This document shows positions 19,651-29,673 of a stretch of DNA of 64,000 nt, piece by piece (position 1 is the first letter of the stretch; each line of letters starts with the position of its first letter). The stretch lies in contig OU342633.1 in the NCBI GenBank assembly GCA_910589415.1, forward strand, positions 3,758,858-3,822,857. Direction: 5' to 3'. Both the position numbers and the translations under genes were made by a program. A model generated the notes under the pieces. The model was not told where the DNA came from, searched no databases, and saw only the letters and a program-made list of their open reading frames with translations. The stretch comes from Malachius bipustulatus (taxonomy: Eukaryota; Arthropoda; Insecta; Coleoptera; Melyridae).

Positions 19651-22030
19651 TGTGGTTAACTGGAGTTATGAACATACAAACTGGAACACCTTTTATAGCT
19701 GGACAGTCAAAATAATTAACTAATTTGCACTAAATTTCATATAAAAATCACAATTAGCTTTTTAAAATTTGAAATTACATCTCTTGTCTTATAGAAAAAA
19801 TATCAAAATTCATGTTAACAACCAAGTTACCATCTCACCTTCTATGTACCTGATGATGGCCAAAATAAATGAGCATAAAGCTGGAATCAAGATAAAAGAG
19901 TAGGTATTCCTTAACATCTTTCATCGCTTCCCCACTAACTAGAAAGATTATGCCAAAAATAAGAAATTTCGATTTAGAAAGATTATGCCAAAAATAAGAA
20001 ATTTCGATTTTTTAGTTCTTTCAGGATATTTCAGCAACAGCTGAAGTAATACTAAATTTTGTTTCAGATTCTTAATCAGCATAAAATTGTGCAACTTTTC
20101 TCGAATTTAACCGATAGTATAGATATGAATCTCCATATAAATAAAAAAACCGGAATTACAATTCATGATATTGTGTGCTCTAGTTTCTACATAATGATAT
20201 CTGTTCTGTAATCTTTTATCTTAAACAGTTTTCAGACGGGGGGGGGGGGGGGGGGGGCTAAATAAAAAAGATTTATGAAAAAAACAGTATGGTTCCCTTA
20301 AGAAGATATGACCACTGTTGTCAAAAAAAGTCACAACACTCCACTGGGTACCCTTATTCAGGCAGAAAATTAGTATGCTCGTAGGTCGAAAAAAAAAAAC
20401 AGTTGTTCGGTCGTATCGAGAAACTGCGTTTCGCAGCAACACTATCTTCAATCGTCATCTTATCTTTTAATAAGTTATAGAGAATCAATTGATTGCTGCT
20501 CGACTACAAGCTAGTTCATTTGGTCAACTTAATTCAGAAATATACCTAAAAGAATGACAACTACAATGATTGTAAGTGTAAGTAAATTTTATTTTTGATC
20601 CCTGAAGAGCTCTTGGTAAAAAGGGTGAAATGAACCTTGTTTTCGATACCCACCAAGTAAATGAGTACAAACTCCCAGCATTATACCTACTCACAGGATC
20701 CGAGTTATTTGCAATTGAAACAAAGAAATGAAAGTGAAATAGTGATTCAATATTCATTGCTTTATTAAATGATTAAAAACTTTGTAATATCATGGAAGGC
20801 TAAAGTAAATCGATCTGACTAAAGCTCATCAATATTTTTGTAAACTAAATAACTTTTATTTCACGCCTAGGTGCCTACCAGTTATTTAATTTAGATACCT
20901 ATGTGTATGTATCCAAATTTGTTGTAAATGAAGAAATTTGTTAAGTCGTTGAACTAAGATTTCCAAATATAAGGGACAACTTTTATTTGGACTTTTCATA
21001 GTTTGGATAAGAAATAAGATAAATAATCCTAAGATCGTTTTTGTTGATTTTTAGATCTTGGACTATTATTACTTTCGTAAACTACTCGTAAGTCGAAAAT
21101 TTATTCAAAATTAAAAAGTCAACTGGCATCCCATATAATTTTCCTTTCCTTTTTTAAAGTGGAGAGAGCGTCACGTTAGCATAGAAAAATCTGGCTCCTA
21201 ACTTGACCTCTCTTCTTGAAGATCTGTTAGTGGAAAATTATCTACCAAAAATTTGCTACCTTTATATCTCCTTTTATCTCCATCCACAAATAAAAAATTA
21301 TTGTAATTTTCTCTCACCACCCCGACATTATCACAAACTGACATGCGCAATAAATCAGTTATGAACCGATACACGCGTAATTCTCGTATTGTACCGAGCA
21401 TCGAGTTTGAAACAAACCTATAATAAAGCCTATATTATTTCTCACTTGCTTATGATGTGAGATTTTCAAGTTGCTAATTTTGTAAATTCTCTCTTTATGC
21501 GGAATAATATGTAGCAGGAATGTCAATTATCTGTGCTGAGTAACTAATTTATGAACGCTCAGATATGTATAGATACTTTAATTCGGCTTCTAGGTTTCTC
21601 TTAGTCGCAAACATTATTTAGACTTGTCAAAAACACACAGTTACCCGTATTTCAAAACCAATGCGATCGCTTAAATAACGTAATCAGCAAGCCCCTTCTC
21701 GTGTTAATACATATAAATTGTTTATCTCCATACTCCAATAATTAATGTGTTTTCAAACAATGACCGGGACTTTGGGTATGCAAGTGTATCTGAAAATGTT
21801 TTGAAAATTTTTATTAAACCTTCTTCATGTTGAATTTTTATCTCTGATTTATTATTGGTGATTAGGTTCTTGGTTAAAAATATTAATTTTTTAAAAGATT
21901 TTTATAATAATAGAAACGTTTCGGGTCCGATTGGTCCCTTTTTCACTCATAAAAATGTAAAATAAAATGTAAAAAGCAGCCTTGAAAATATTCTAAAAAA
22001 CTATACTTGAACAAATTTTAAAAAAACAAA
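19651..22030. other. Intergenic AT-rich sequence with small repeats
   Basis: No gene recognised. Contents noted: a 39-bp tandem duplication (AGAAAGATTATGCCAAAAAT...) at about 19938-20012, and a run of about 19 G at 20239-20257. A CCTGATGATGGCC word near 19851 resembles motifs seen at the ends of some insect retroelements. Minus-strand frames at 20221-20451 and 20524-20757 have no recognisable domains. Confidence 0.5.
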
Positions 22031-22037
22031 TACACTA

Positions 22038-22040
22038 GAT

Positions 22041-22078
<38 letters not shown>

Positions 22079-22115
22079 TTTATTTGCCCAACAGAATAAT
22101 TCCAATTACAGGACA
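22038..22115 (-). mobile_element. LINE 3' end scrap with (TTA)n tail
   Basis: A (TAA)n microsatellite at 22041-22073 is joined to TTTATTTGCCCAACAG. Read on the minus strand this is GGGCAAATAAA followed by (TTA)n, similar to the 3' end of the long LINE at 47590-47640. Only the last part of the element is present. Confidence 0.5.
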
Positions 22116-22119
22116 AAAG

Positions 22120-23237
22120 ATGTATTTGATAAAGATGATAAAAGATTATAATATGGTTGGTCCATTGAGTGTTGTCCGATGAGATTTTAGACTGATGCTG
22201 ACTATAAACGATTTGATTTTTTAAGTTTTAATTCGTACAATTATAATATGATTTATATTATAATTATAATATTTATTATTAATATAATATAAATATTATA
22301 ATACAATAATTGATTTGATTCGTACAATTTATTATAATAATTAGAATTAGTATGAATTAAAACATAAAAAATCAAATCGTTTATAGTCAGGATCAGTGTG
22401 GCATCTCACCGGACAACACTCACTGGACAAGCCATACGTGCAGCTTTCCGCTATTTACATGTTATAAAAAGTTTGTTAAAAAAAGTAGCGCCGTCTGCCT
22501 TGGTTATTAACTAAAATAATTATCACTTTCGTGTAAGTATTTACTTCACACACGAATTAGGACACGTCAATAATTCATTATTTTTGCATCTGATTACATA
22601 AATTCAGATTTAAGCATTAGAATATATAGTTAGGATTAACTTTAAAAAGTCAGATGTGACGTCACACTAACCGTCCTAATTAATATTTTTAATTTCACCA
22701 GAAAATGTGAAACAGTTAAGTGTCAAGTTGTGAAGAGCGTAAATTATTGAAGAAATCATTCAAACAATGAATTGAAGCGCTTACGTCAGTTTGAGAGCCA
22801 CTGACAACTACATAAAATTTATTCACGTAATGACATTCTATCCTCTGTGTTGTGCATTTAATTCTCATTCAAAACCAATGTTGACGTATACTTATTTATG
22901 CGGGATGGAGTGTTTAGACAAACTGGACGGTTACTATAAAAACCACGTATATGAAACAAAATAAATCGAACTATCAAAAGGATGTGTAATCTTAATCGAT
23001 ACGTATGACTTTTTAGACTTTATTGGACTATACTTCACGTAAAATAAAACGGCATTATTAAATTGTGACTTATTTTTTAGATGTCAAGCCAACGACAGAT
23101 TGACCTTCTGTTCAATTAAATTGACATTTTAAATCAATGCTATTTTACTAGTCTAGCCGTTTGGGCGATAGTAACTTTCGGTGCCAATTTTCAGTGGAAG
23201 CTGTATGTATTATTCTGAACGACACATTATTTGCCAT
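22120..23237. mobile_element. Inverted-repeat element X, copy 1
   Basis: The segment CGTGCAGCTTTCCGCTATTTACATGT at 22437-22462 and the terminal stretch ending at about 23237 match, respectively, the complement of the right end and the left end of the 2.6-kb element at 44052-46657. The MITE at 22154-22434 has inserted in this copy's left end. No transposase was recognised in either copy. Outer limits here are approximate. Confidence 0.55.
22154..22434. mobile_element. 281-bp palindromic MITE, TA target
   Basis: Begins TGGTTGGTCCATTGAGTGTT and ends with the complement, ...GGACAAGCCA, flanked by TA on both sides (22152-22153, 22435-22436). Arms of about 90 bp (containing CGATTTGATTTTTTAAG) are separated by a very AT-rich centre. 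The TA duplication suggests a Tc1/mariner-type MITE. It sits inside the left end of element X copy 1. Confidence 0.8.
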
Positions 23238-23509
23238 AATGGTATGTTGAAGATTAAACAGAATAACTAGAGAGGAGTTAATCTGTAGTAAAAAATTGGC
23301 AACAAAATATAGCGCCCTTCTCCAACCTGGCAAGAACTAATCTTAGCCGGCACACAAACCATACATACTGTAAGCCAGTACAAAAACCGGTCCTATATTT
23401 AGACTTGACACAAATGTCAATCAAAAATTATTGTTTCATTAAGTCAATAAACAATAGAAATTTTTCTTAAACATTTCATTAAATAAAAATTGAAATATTT
23501 TTTACATGA
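23238..23509. other. Short intergenic stretch
   Basis: No gene recognised. The sequence lies between element X and a LINE scrap. Confidence 0.4.
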
Positions 23510-23812
23510 TCCGGTGTCTACACGAGGCGTGTCCCCACACTAAAATCCCATAACACAAATGAGAAAGACACACGGCAAAATAGACCTCCCTCAAAGTGAC
23601 GTCAGTCAAAGTATCAGGCAACTGTCTGAGCAAGAAACCCCTGACACACCCTGACCGCAAATTTAGCACCCTGTTACTCCCACAGTAAAGAAGAATCAAT
23701 ATGCAAGCCCAAAAACACGCAAGACACGCCACGTTCAACATCACTCCACAGCCCAAACAGAACATCTACGGTCTTCCCCAGATTTAAAGTTAGTTGATTT
23801 GCCCGAAACCAA
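23510..23812 (-). pseudogene. LINE reverse transcriptase fragment
   Basis: On the minus strand: FRANQLTLNLGKT, then FLGLHIDSSL, then a frameshift, then VYFAVCLSHLCYGILVWGHA. These are consecutive blocks after the YADD box in jockey/CR1-type LINE reverse transcriptases. Neither the catalytic box nor the C-terminal end is present. The fragment abuts the LTR of the large Gypsy element. Confidence 0.7.
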
Positions 23813-23878
23813 CTCCCCGCCAAAGACTTAATAAAACTGTTTTTTTACCCGACAGATACCTTGGAAGATCATTTATAT

Positions 23879-24167
23879 TGTAACAATTTTCACTTAATTG
23901 TTCTTCGGGTTCGTTTATCGATTGGTAAAACTCAGATCTTATTTTCAACTAATTTAATAACAACAACTATTTATTTTTACACCATCAAATAAGTACTACT
24001 TATATATTTTCCATTTATATTACACCACAAATTACGGCTTATTATTTATCTGTAATTTTTCGGAGAGACGCCATCCAGACAGTTACTCCGGAAACCTACG
24101 TCAGGGTCGCACCAACTGCCGGCGCATCTACTTGACCGCGGGCAATTGAGAGCGGAATCTCGTTACA
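23879..24167 (-). mobile_element. 3' LTR of the large Ty3/Gypsy element
   Basis: On the minus strand the LTR starts TGTAACGAGATTCC immediately after a polypurine tract (AAGGAGGGGGCAG) and ends AAAATTGTTACA, giving 289 bp with TG...CA ends and short inverted repeats (TGTAAC/GTTACA). An AT-rich region with TATATAAG words lies within it. The matching 5' LTR is not present in the window, so no target duplication can be tested. Confidence 0.8.
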
Positions 24168-25685
24168 CTGCCCCCTCCTTAAAGACCTTTCGTCCCGAAA
24201 GGTAGTCTTCTCCGGACGATGTAGATATCTGCAGGCTGATCCGTTTCTACAGCTTGATGTCTGGTAGAAGTAGCAGTCAATGGTCTTCTCTCCTCCGACC
24301 CTTCGGTTAAAGCTGCACACCAGCACGTCAATCCCCGTATGTCGGAACAGGACCTCCAACATACTTCGGACAACGCGCCAATCCAAATTATCCCTTCCAT
24401 ATGCCAATTTTGGTATCGCTAAGTTAGTCTCATTGCTTGCCACCATCACTTCCCTGAGTCTGGTGAGAGCATTCCATAAATCGCGGTAGGTGGGTTTTTC
24501 TTGTGACCTTTCTTTGGTGACTAAGTGATAGATACTTCTTCTCACTCCATCTTCCACGTGCTTAATTCGTAGTGCGTCTCCTAACCGAGGGTTCTGCTTC
24601 CGTAGCTCATCAAGTTGGCCAAATTTTGCTCGGAAGACATTTGCGATTCCTCGGTACATCAGAAGGTCTCTTGCGACGCAATGAGCCAAGCTGTAGTGCG
24701 AGGGTACTTCAAAAAGGCCACCGGGCTGCTCTCGAACCACACCAAACCGAGACCTATGTGTGCCTGTGTGCAAGGCAATGAAGTCTTCGAATGAGCAGTC
24801 TTCTGGTTTGATCACCCTGGCTTCTGCTGTCGGATCGTCATTGTCCCCAACATAAGGTGTTAATCGGTTGAAGTGGACAACTTTTGGTTTTCCCCTGGGC
24901 TGCTTCTGAATTCTATATACTACATCATTGATCCTTGCTAGCACTCGATATGGACCCTCCCACGACGACTGTTGTTTTGGTGATACACCTCGACGTCGTT
25001 GAGGATTATAAAGCCAGACCATATCTCCGGGTTGGTAGCCGCCTTCCTGCGCCTTGATGTCATAAGCCTCCTTCATTCGGTCGCTAGCACCCTGTATATG
25101 CACCCGTACTCGTTCGTGCATATCGTCCATCTTCTTACGAAGCTCGCTGACATAGTCCTCCCCAGCAACCTCTGCTCCCGGAGGGCACCCAAACTGCAAG
25201 TCGCAAGGCAACCTCAATTCTCGTCCCATTACGATCTTCGCCGGTGTTTGGCCCGTGGTTTCGTGTACGGCAGATCTGTAGGCTAACAGAAAGAGGTGCA
25301 GACATTTGTCCCAGTCTCTTTGGTGGTCAGAGACAACCTTCGATAAATATCGGTTCATGGTGCGGTTCATGCGTTCCACCATTCCATCAGATTGCGGATG
25401 CAAGGAAGTCGTCCTTGTCTTGCGTATATCCAGAAGTCTGCAGATATTTTGAAACAGGTTGGACTCAAAATTTCTACCCTGGTCGGAATGAAGCTCCAAA
25501 GGCACACCGAATCGACAGATCCATTCTTTTACTAATACTTCTGCGATCGTCACAGCCTCCTGATTCGGCAAGGCATACGCTTCGACCCATTTGCTAAAAT
25601 AATCCATAACGACCACGATGTACTTGTTCCCCGCCTCGCTTTCCGGGAACGGACCAGCTACATACATCGATTGCGATTCTCTCAA
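24096..25685 (-). CDS. Ty3/Gypsy integrase fused to a TARG1-like macrodomain and CCCH zinc finger
   Basis: This 529-codon frame is the C-terminal part of the Gypsy polyprotein. Residues 8-110 are the integrase core, with DYFSKWVEAYAL, the catalytic Asp in LHSDQGRNFE (residue 68) and Glu in DGMVERMNR (residue 104), exactly 35 residues apart. The first catalytic Asp lies in the preceding frame. The GPY/F-type module is at about 240-280 (WEGPYRVLARI, HFNRLTPY). Residues 303-460 resemble the TARG1/OARD1 family of ADP-ribosyl hydrolases. They include SLAHCVARDL, MYRGIANVFRAKFG, LVTKERSQEKPTY with the catalytic-type Lys at 391, and YGRDNLDW with the Asp at 432. A zinc finger, C-x7-C-x5-C-x3-H, follows at 471-489. 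The start is arbitrary because a 4-bp duplication upstream breaks the frame. Confidence 0.85.
   Translation of the reverse strand: MRESQSMYVAGPFPESEAGNKYIVVVMDYFSKWVEAYALPNQEAVTIAEVLVKEWICRFGVPLELHSDQGRNFESNLFQNICRLLDIRKTRTTSLHPQSDGMVERMNRTMNRYLSKVVSDHQRDWDKCLHLFLLAYRSAVHETTGQTPAKIVMGRELRLPCDLQFGCPPGAEVAGEDYVSELRKKMDDMHERVRVHIQGASDRMKEAYDIKAQEGGYQPGDMVWLYNPQRRRGVSPKQQSSWEGPYRVLARINDVVYRIQKQPRGKPKVVHFNRLTPYVGDNDDPTAEARVIKPEDCSFEDFIALHTGTHRSRFGVVREQPGGLFEVPSHYSLAHCVARDLLMYRGIANVFRAKFGQLDELRKQNPRLGDALRIKHVEDGVRRSIYHLVTKERSQEKPTYRDLWNALTRLREVMVASNETNLAIPKLAYGRDNLDWRVVRSMLEVLFRHTGIDVLVCSFNRRVGGEKTIDCYFYQTSSCRNGSACRYLHRPEKTTFRDERSLRRGQCNEIPLSIARGQVDAPAVGATLT
24219..24275 (-). other. CCCH zinc finger at the polyprotein C-terminus
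   Basis: Residues 471-489 read CYFYQTSSCRNGSACRYLH, a C-x7-C-x5-C-x3-H finger, a type usually associated with RNA binding. It lies directly after the macrodomain and before a short tail. Confidence 0.7.
24306..24779 (-). other. Macrodomain (TARG1/OARD1-like) within the Gypsy polyprotein
   Basis: This sub-region encodes residues 303-460 of the frame above. Family knowledge: TARG1 removes ADP-ribose from glutamate/aspartate and hydrolyses O-acetyl-ADP-ribose, using a Lys and an Asp. Both have counterparts here (TKERS, GRDNL). The order of blocks is that of the whole domain, and no stop or frameshift interrupts it. Activity is inferred, not shown. Possible roles include countering host ADP-ribosylation or acting on the element's own proteins. 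Confidence 0.75.
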
Positions 25686-26312
25686 ATGGGCTGCCTACGT
25701 TGTACTGCTTCATTGGGGCTTTCTTCCGCCTCTGGGGTCCATTGCTAGCTGCACAGGTAACGCATTTTCTGCACCAATCTTTCACGTCTTCCTTGCTGTT
25801 AACCCAGTAGAAGCGTTCTCTTAACTTGCCCAGCGTCTTCGCCACTCCAAGATGTCCGCCGGATGCGCCGTTATGCATTTCCCTGAGTACTTCAGCGACA
25901 CGATTGTTAGGGACTATAATCTGCTTACGCTCCTCCCTGCCGTCTTCTCCTTCTAGGATGCGTTTCAGTATTCCATCATGGAGTGTGAGGGAATCCCACT
26001 GTGCCCAGTAGCACTTTACAGCCGGGGAATGTCGTGCTACCTGTTGCCAAGCTGGTCTACGGCCTGCTCTCTTCCAAGTCATCACAAGTCCTAAGACAGG
26101 GTCACCTTCTTGGTCTACTTCAATTGCTGCCGGTTGCCAGTTGTCAGACACAACTGTTGTTCTTCTGCAGAGAACAGACTCCTTTTCTTCAGCTCGCTGG
26201 CAGTATTTGCAGTCCGGAGGACAAGGTCTTCTGGACAAGGCGTCAGCATTCCCATGAATCTTCCCGGCACGATGCTCTGTTTCGAAGTCGAATTCTTGTA
26301 ACCTTTCGATCC
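25594..26312 (-). pseudogene. Ty3/Gypsy RNase H end and integrase zinc-binding domain
   Basis: The frame opens with the end of the RNase H domain (GKIHGNADALSRRPC) and continues to the integrase HHCC module: MHNGASGGHLGVAKTL supplies the two His, and CRKCVTCAASNG the Cys pair. It then reaches FERIAIDV with the first catalytic Asp. A 4-bp tandem duplication (TGTA TGTA on the minus strand) near 25660 shifts the frame away from the remaining integrase core. The frame upstream is lost by another shift near 26312. Confidence 0.8.
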
Positions 26313-26816
26313 ATCTGGGCTACCTGTCCTTCGGGGTTCTTGAATTGTAGTAGCCATTTAAGAGCTGCGTGGTCGGTCCTGAGGAGGAAGTTCCTTCCAT
26401 AGAGGTATTTATAGAAGTGTTCTGCCGACTTCACGACTGGCAAAAGTTCTCTGCGAGTCACACAATAATTCCGCTCTGGCTTGGATAAAGTTTTACTGAA
26501 ATACCCGATAACCCTTTCTTGACCACCCTGGATTTGTGACAGAACGGCACCTATTCCTACGTTGCTGGCATCTGTGTCTAAGATGAACCGCCCCTCGGGC
26601 AAGGGATAACTCAAAACTGGAGCGTTGATCAAAGCAGTTTTTAGTTGTTGAAAGGCTTCTTGACATTCTCCATCCCATTGGAATCGTCTCTCTCCTTCCG
26701 TTAACCTAGTTAACGGTTTTGCGATCTTAGCAAATCCTGGCACATACCGGCGGTAATAGGTACAGAGACCAAGGAAACTTCTGAGTTCATGTTTGTTTCC
26801 AGGTACGGGTCATTCT
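26243..26816 (-). pseudogene. Ty3/Gypsy RT connection and RNase H domain
   Basis: The frame includes the post-palm motif (FLGLCTYYRRYVPGFAKIAK) and RNase H with LDTDASNVGIGAVLSQ (Asp), RRELLPVV (Glu) and RTDHAALKWLL (Asp). A TGA in place of a sense codon near 26814 separates it from the upstream RT. A frameshift near 26312 cuts its 3' end (the frame continues in the neighbouring entry). Confidence 0.8.
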
Positions 26817-28050
26817 TTCACTGATGCAACTTTTTGCTTATCCACGGCCACACCTCTATCAGATACTATATGTCCAAGGTACTGCACTTCCTTTTGTAAC
26901 AGATGACATTTCTTAAAACTCAGTTGTAGACCAGAACCGCGTAATCTCTGGAACACCTCTTCCAGATTTTTCAAGAGGTCTTCAAATATACCAAACAGGT
27001 ATTCCAGGACAGTCCGTTCAGCACCATCTCCATCAGCCTTTCGAAGGTAGCTGGAGCGTTGCATAACCCGAAGGGCATCACATTAAATTGATACAGCCCT
27101 GATCCGACAGTGAAAGCAGTTTTCTCCTTGTCGGCAGGATCCATTTCAACCTGCCAATACCCACTCTTCAGATCCAAAGTTGAGAAGAATTTTGACCCAG
27201 CCAGCGTGTCTAAGGTGTCATCTATGCGAGGAAGGGGATAGCTGTCCTTCTTCGTTACGTTATTCAACTGACGATAATCGACACAGAATCTTGTTGAACC
27301 ATCCTTCTTCTTTACCAGGACAACTGGGGAAACCCATGGACTATTAGAAGGTTCAATCACCCCTTCTTTTTCCATCTCTTGGATGATCCGATTTGCTTCC
27401 TCCCTCTTAGCAAATGGCAATCGTCTGGTTGTCTGTCGAATAGGCTGAGCGTCACCAGTGTTGATCTTGTGCCTAACAATCATCGTTCTGCCTTTCTTTC
27501 CTTGGCCCAATTCAAAGATGTCCTCATATTTGTAGAGCAAATTCTTTAGTTTTAACTTCTGCTCCTTTCCGAAATTCTTCGATGCGTCCGCCAATAATTT
27601 CAGCAGCTCCCTGGAGTTTGTCGTCTTTACACGATCTTCCACCACGGCTTTCCGAACAATGGAGGAAACTGTAGTTCCTTGCCCCAGAACTATTATACCT
27701 CTCTTCAATGTTAGAGGGTAGTCGTTGACATTTGCCACCATCACAGGTATGTTCTCGGCAGCATGCGAAAGACTTTTCGCAACTACTACACCACGTCCAA
27801 TTTCGTTGTCGTGAATTCTGGGTTCCACCATTATTATGCTGTTATGGTCGCATTTGTGTTCTAACTGGCCTCTCAAAATTACCTCACTTCGTTCTGTAAT
27901 CGATCCATCTTCGGATAAGATGACTCGTACTGATTTCTCGTTCTTTCCATGCAATACCAATTCTTCATCATCGATTCGTAGAACGCCGCGCTTAAGGTCC
28001 AACTCGAAGCCGTTCGAATTCATGATGTCCGTTCCGAGGATTTTCTATTA
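26817..28050 (-). pseudogene. Ty3/Gypsy reverse transcriptase lacking the YxDD box
   Basis: The RT domain is well conserved (FCVDYRQLNNVTKKDSYPL, FSTLDLKSGYWQVEM with the first catalytic Asp, MPFGLCNAPATFERLM). At LVYL the sequence jumps directly to EDLLKNLEEVFQRL. The two catalytic aspartates of the YxDD box and about ten following residues are deleted and the frame is shifted, near 26990. A single-base frameshift near 28048 separates this frame from the protease. This copy cannot make active RT. Confidence 0.85.
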
Positions 28051-28463
28051 CTGCTACCAATGCTTGATGTTTGAAGGACTTGCCGCCGATTGTAAGTGTG
28101 ATGTTTGCCTCTCCGTGAACTTCCGCTGGTTTTCCTGTAGCTGTTCGTAGGCGCCATCTGGTTGGTTTAATTTTCGCTGCAGGTGTTATAATGTCCGGGC
28201 GAACTATTGTTTTAGTTGCACCTGTGTCCAGCAGCAGCGCCCTCAATTTACCATCAACAAAGCCATCCACTATGATACTGTTGGACTCATGTCGGAGAGA
28301 GGCAACTCTTGCGTGTGTTTTGGGGGCATACTGCTGGCAGGTCGATGATTGCCCCTTCTCATCGACCCTCCCTAGTTTTCCGATGGCTTCTGTTCCTCGG
28401 AAGTCTTTGCGTCCCTGCAACGACTTCGCACATGTCCCAGCTTTCCACAACTCCAGCATCTAA
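27992..28463 (-). CDS. Ty3/Gypsy protease region, -1 frame relative to gag
   Basis: Contains the aspartic protease active site in ALLLDTGATKTIV (residues 75-87 counted from Met at 28459). The frame overlaps the end of gag by about 90 bases and lies in the -1 frame relative to it, an arrangement usual for elements that make Gag-Pol by -1 ribosomal frameshifting. No canonical XXXYYYZ slippery heptamer stands out; GGAAAAC just before the gag stop is a weak candidate. The region runs into a frameshift near 28048. Confidence 0.78.
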
Positions 28464-29673
28464 TCTGTCTCTTGTCCTTCTCGGAGACTCTTCGTACTTC
28501 CTCGTATTCAAGGCTGTCCAAATCACCTTGCATTTCCCGAACTCGAACGTGGCTTCTCGAGGCTTGTTTAGCTGCTTCAAATTCCAGTGCACGAGTCAAG
28601 GCGTCAATCAACGTCACTGGACGAGCTAAAGTTAAGGCTTGTCTCATCTCTGCGTCACGGAGGCCATCGAGGAATGATTGAACTGCTAAACGCTCCAGGA
28701 TATTCTCAGGGGTTCCCGGGTAAGCTAGTCGAACTAATCGAGCTACGTCTGATTCGAACTGTTGGAGACTCTCGTTCGACTTCTGGTATCGGCCTCTGAG
28801 TTGCGAATGGTACACATGTTCAAAGTTTGACTGACCATAGCGCGTTTCCAATCGACGAACTAGGAGTTGGTAGTCAGCTCGTTCCACTGCCGACAGAGTT
28901 TGGAGGATATCGGTCGCTTGTCCTCTCAATGCCAAAGTCAGGGCCGTTACTTTCTCTTTCTCCGTCCACCCGTTTGCAGACGCAGCTGGCTCGAACTGCA
29001 GTACATAGTTGTTCCAGGAGGTTGTTCCATCGTACTGCGGTGGCTTCATGCGGACTCGAGAAGTTTCTTCATGGATGGACAGCTTCGATTTATCAACCGC
29101 AATTGAACCTACTTGGAACTGTTCGTTTTCCTTCAAATTTTGCATTGCCAATGCTGACTCGATTTTATTTAACTTTATTTGTATCTCTTTCCTCTGCTTT
29201 TCTTCTTCGCTCAGCTTGACAGAGAGATTCTGTTCTATTAAGTCCGAATTGATCTGAATACTGACAGAAAACTCACTTTTCACGTCCTGGATACTGGTAG
29301 CAAATTCATTTTTTAAAACAGCCACATTAGCAGAAAGTTTTTCTTCCAATGCTAGTGAATTATTTACAATACCTTGTTTCATCTCGGTGATCATCTGTTC
29401 TAGTACTGCAGAATTATCATGGAGGTTCAGGAGTTTCTGATTCACATTATCCTGAAGGTTCTGTAGTTCGTTTTCTACACTAGCAGAATCATTCTTGCGA
29501 ATACTTTTGCCTCTTTTTGAATTCACCAGCCTCCAAGCAGCGCCGATTTTGTTACCTGATTGACTTATAAAAGTTTGATGAGCCTTTAGTAGAGAGGGTC
29601 TAACTTTCGAACCGCCTTGAACTCGAGAATTTTTTTTGATTTTTTTTTTCATAAAGTTGGACCCCCTCTTCAT
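28372..29673 (-). CDS. Ty3/Gypsy Gag
   Basis: Intact frame of 433 residues. Residues 1-60 are basic. About 65-185 form a long predicted coiled coil (LQNLQDNVNQKLLNLHD..., IQIKLNKIESALAMQN). Residues 205-380 are the capsid-type core (MKPPQYDGTTSWNNYVLQF, VERADYQLLVRRLETRYG, RLAYPGTPENILERLAVQSF). A single zinc knuckle, CWSCGKLGHVRSRC, lies at about 406-419. Gag would form the particle and bind element RNA. The start is the first Met of the frame. Upstream sequence does not contain the matching LTR, so this insertion is 5'-truncated or its 5' end was replaced. Confidence 0.85.
   Translation of the reverse strand: MKRGSNFMKKKIKKNSRVQGGSKVRPSLLKAHQTFISQSGNKIGAAWRLVNSKRGKSIRKNDSASVENELQNLQDNVNQKLLNLHDNSAVLEQMITEMKQGIVNNSLALEEKLSANVAVLKNEFATSIQDVKSEFSVSIQINSDLIEQNLSVKLSEEEKQRKEIQIKLNKIESALAMQNLKENEQFQVGSIAVDKSKLSIHEETSRVRMKPPQYDGTTSWNNYVLQFEPAASANGWTEKEKVTALTLALRGQATDILQTLSAVERADYQLLVRRLETRYGQSNFEHVYHSQLRGRYQKSNESLQQFESDVARLVRLAYPGTPENILERLAVQSFLDGLRDAEMRQALTLARPVTLIDALTRALEFEAAKQASRSHVRVREMQGDLDSLEYEEVRRVSEKDKRQIRCWSCGKLGHVRSRCRDAKTSEEQKPSEN

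Noticed and set aside
19463..19723. 86-codon frame in repeat copy A
   Set aside because: Copy B has frameshifts at the same place, so the frame is not conserved between the two copies.
24280..26402. Several plus-strand open frames of 60-130 codons
   Set aside because: They are antisense shadows of the Gypsy pol gene and show no protein similarity.
28191..29257. Plus-strand frames opposite gag
   Set aside because: Shadows of the long minus-strand gag frame.
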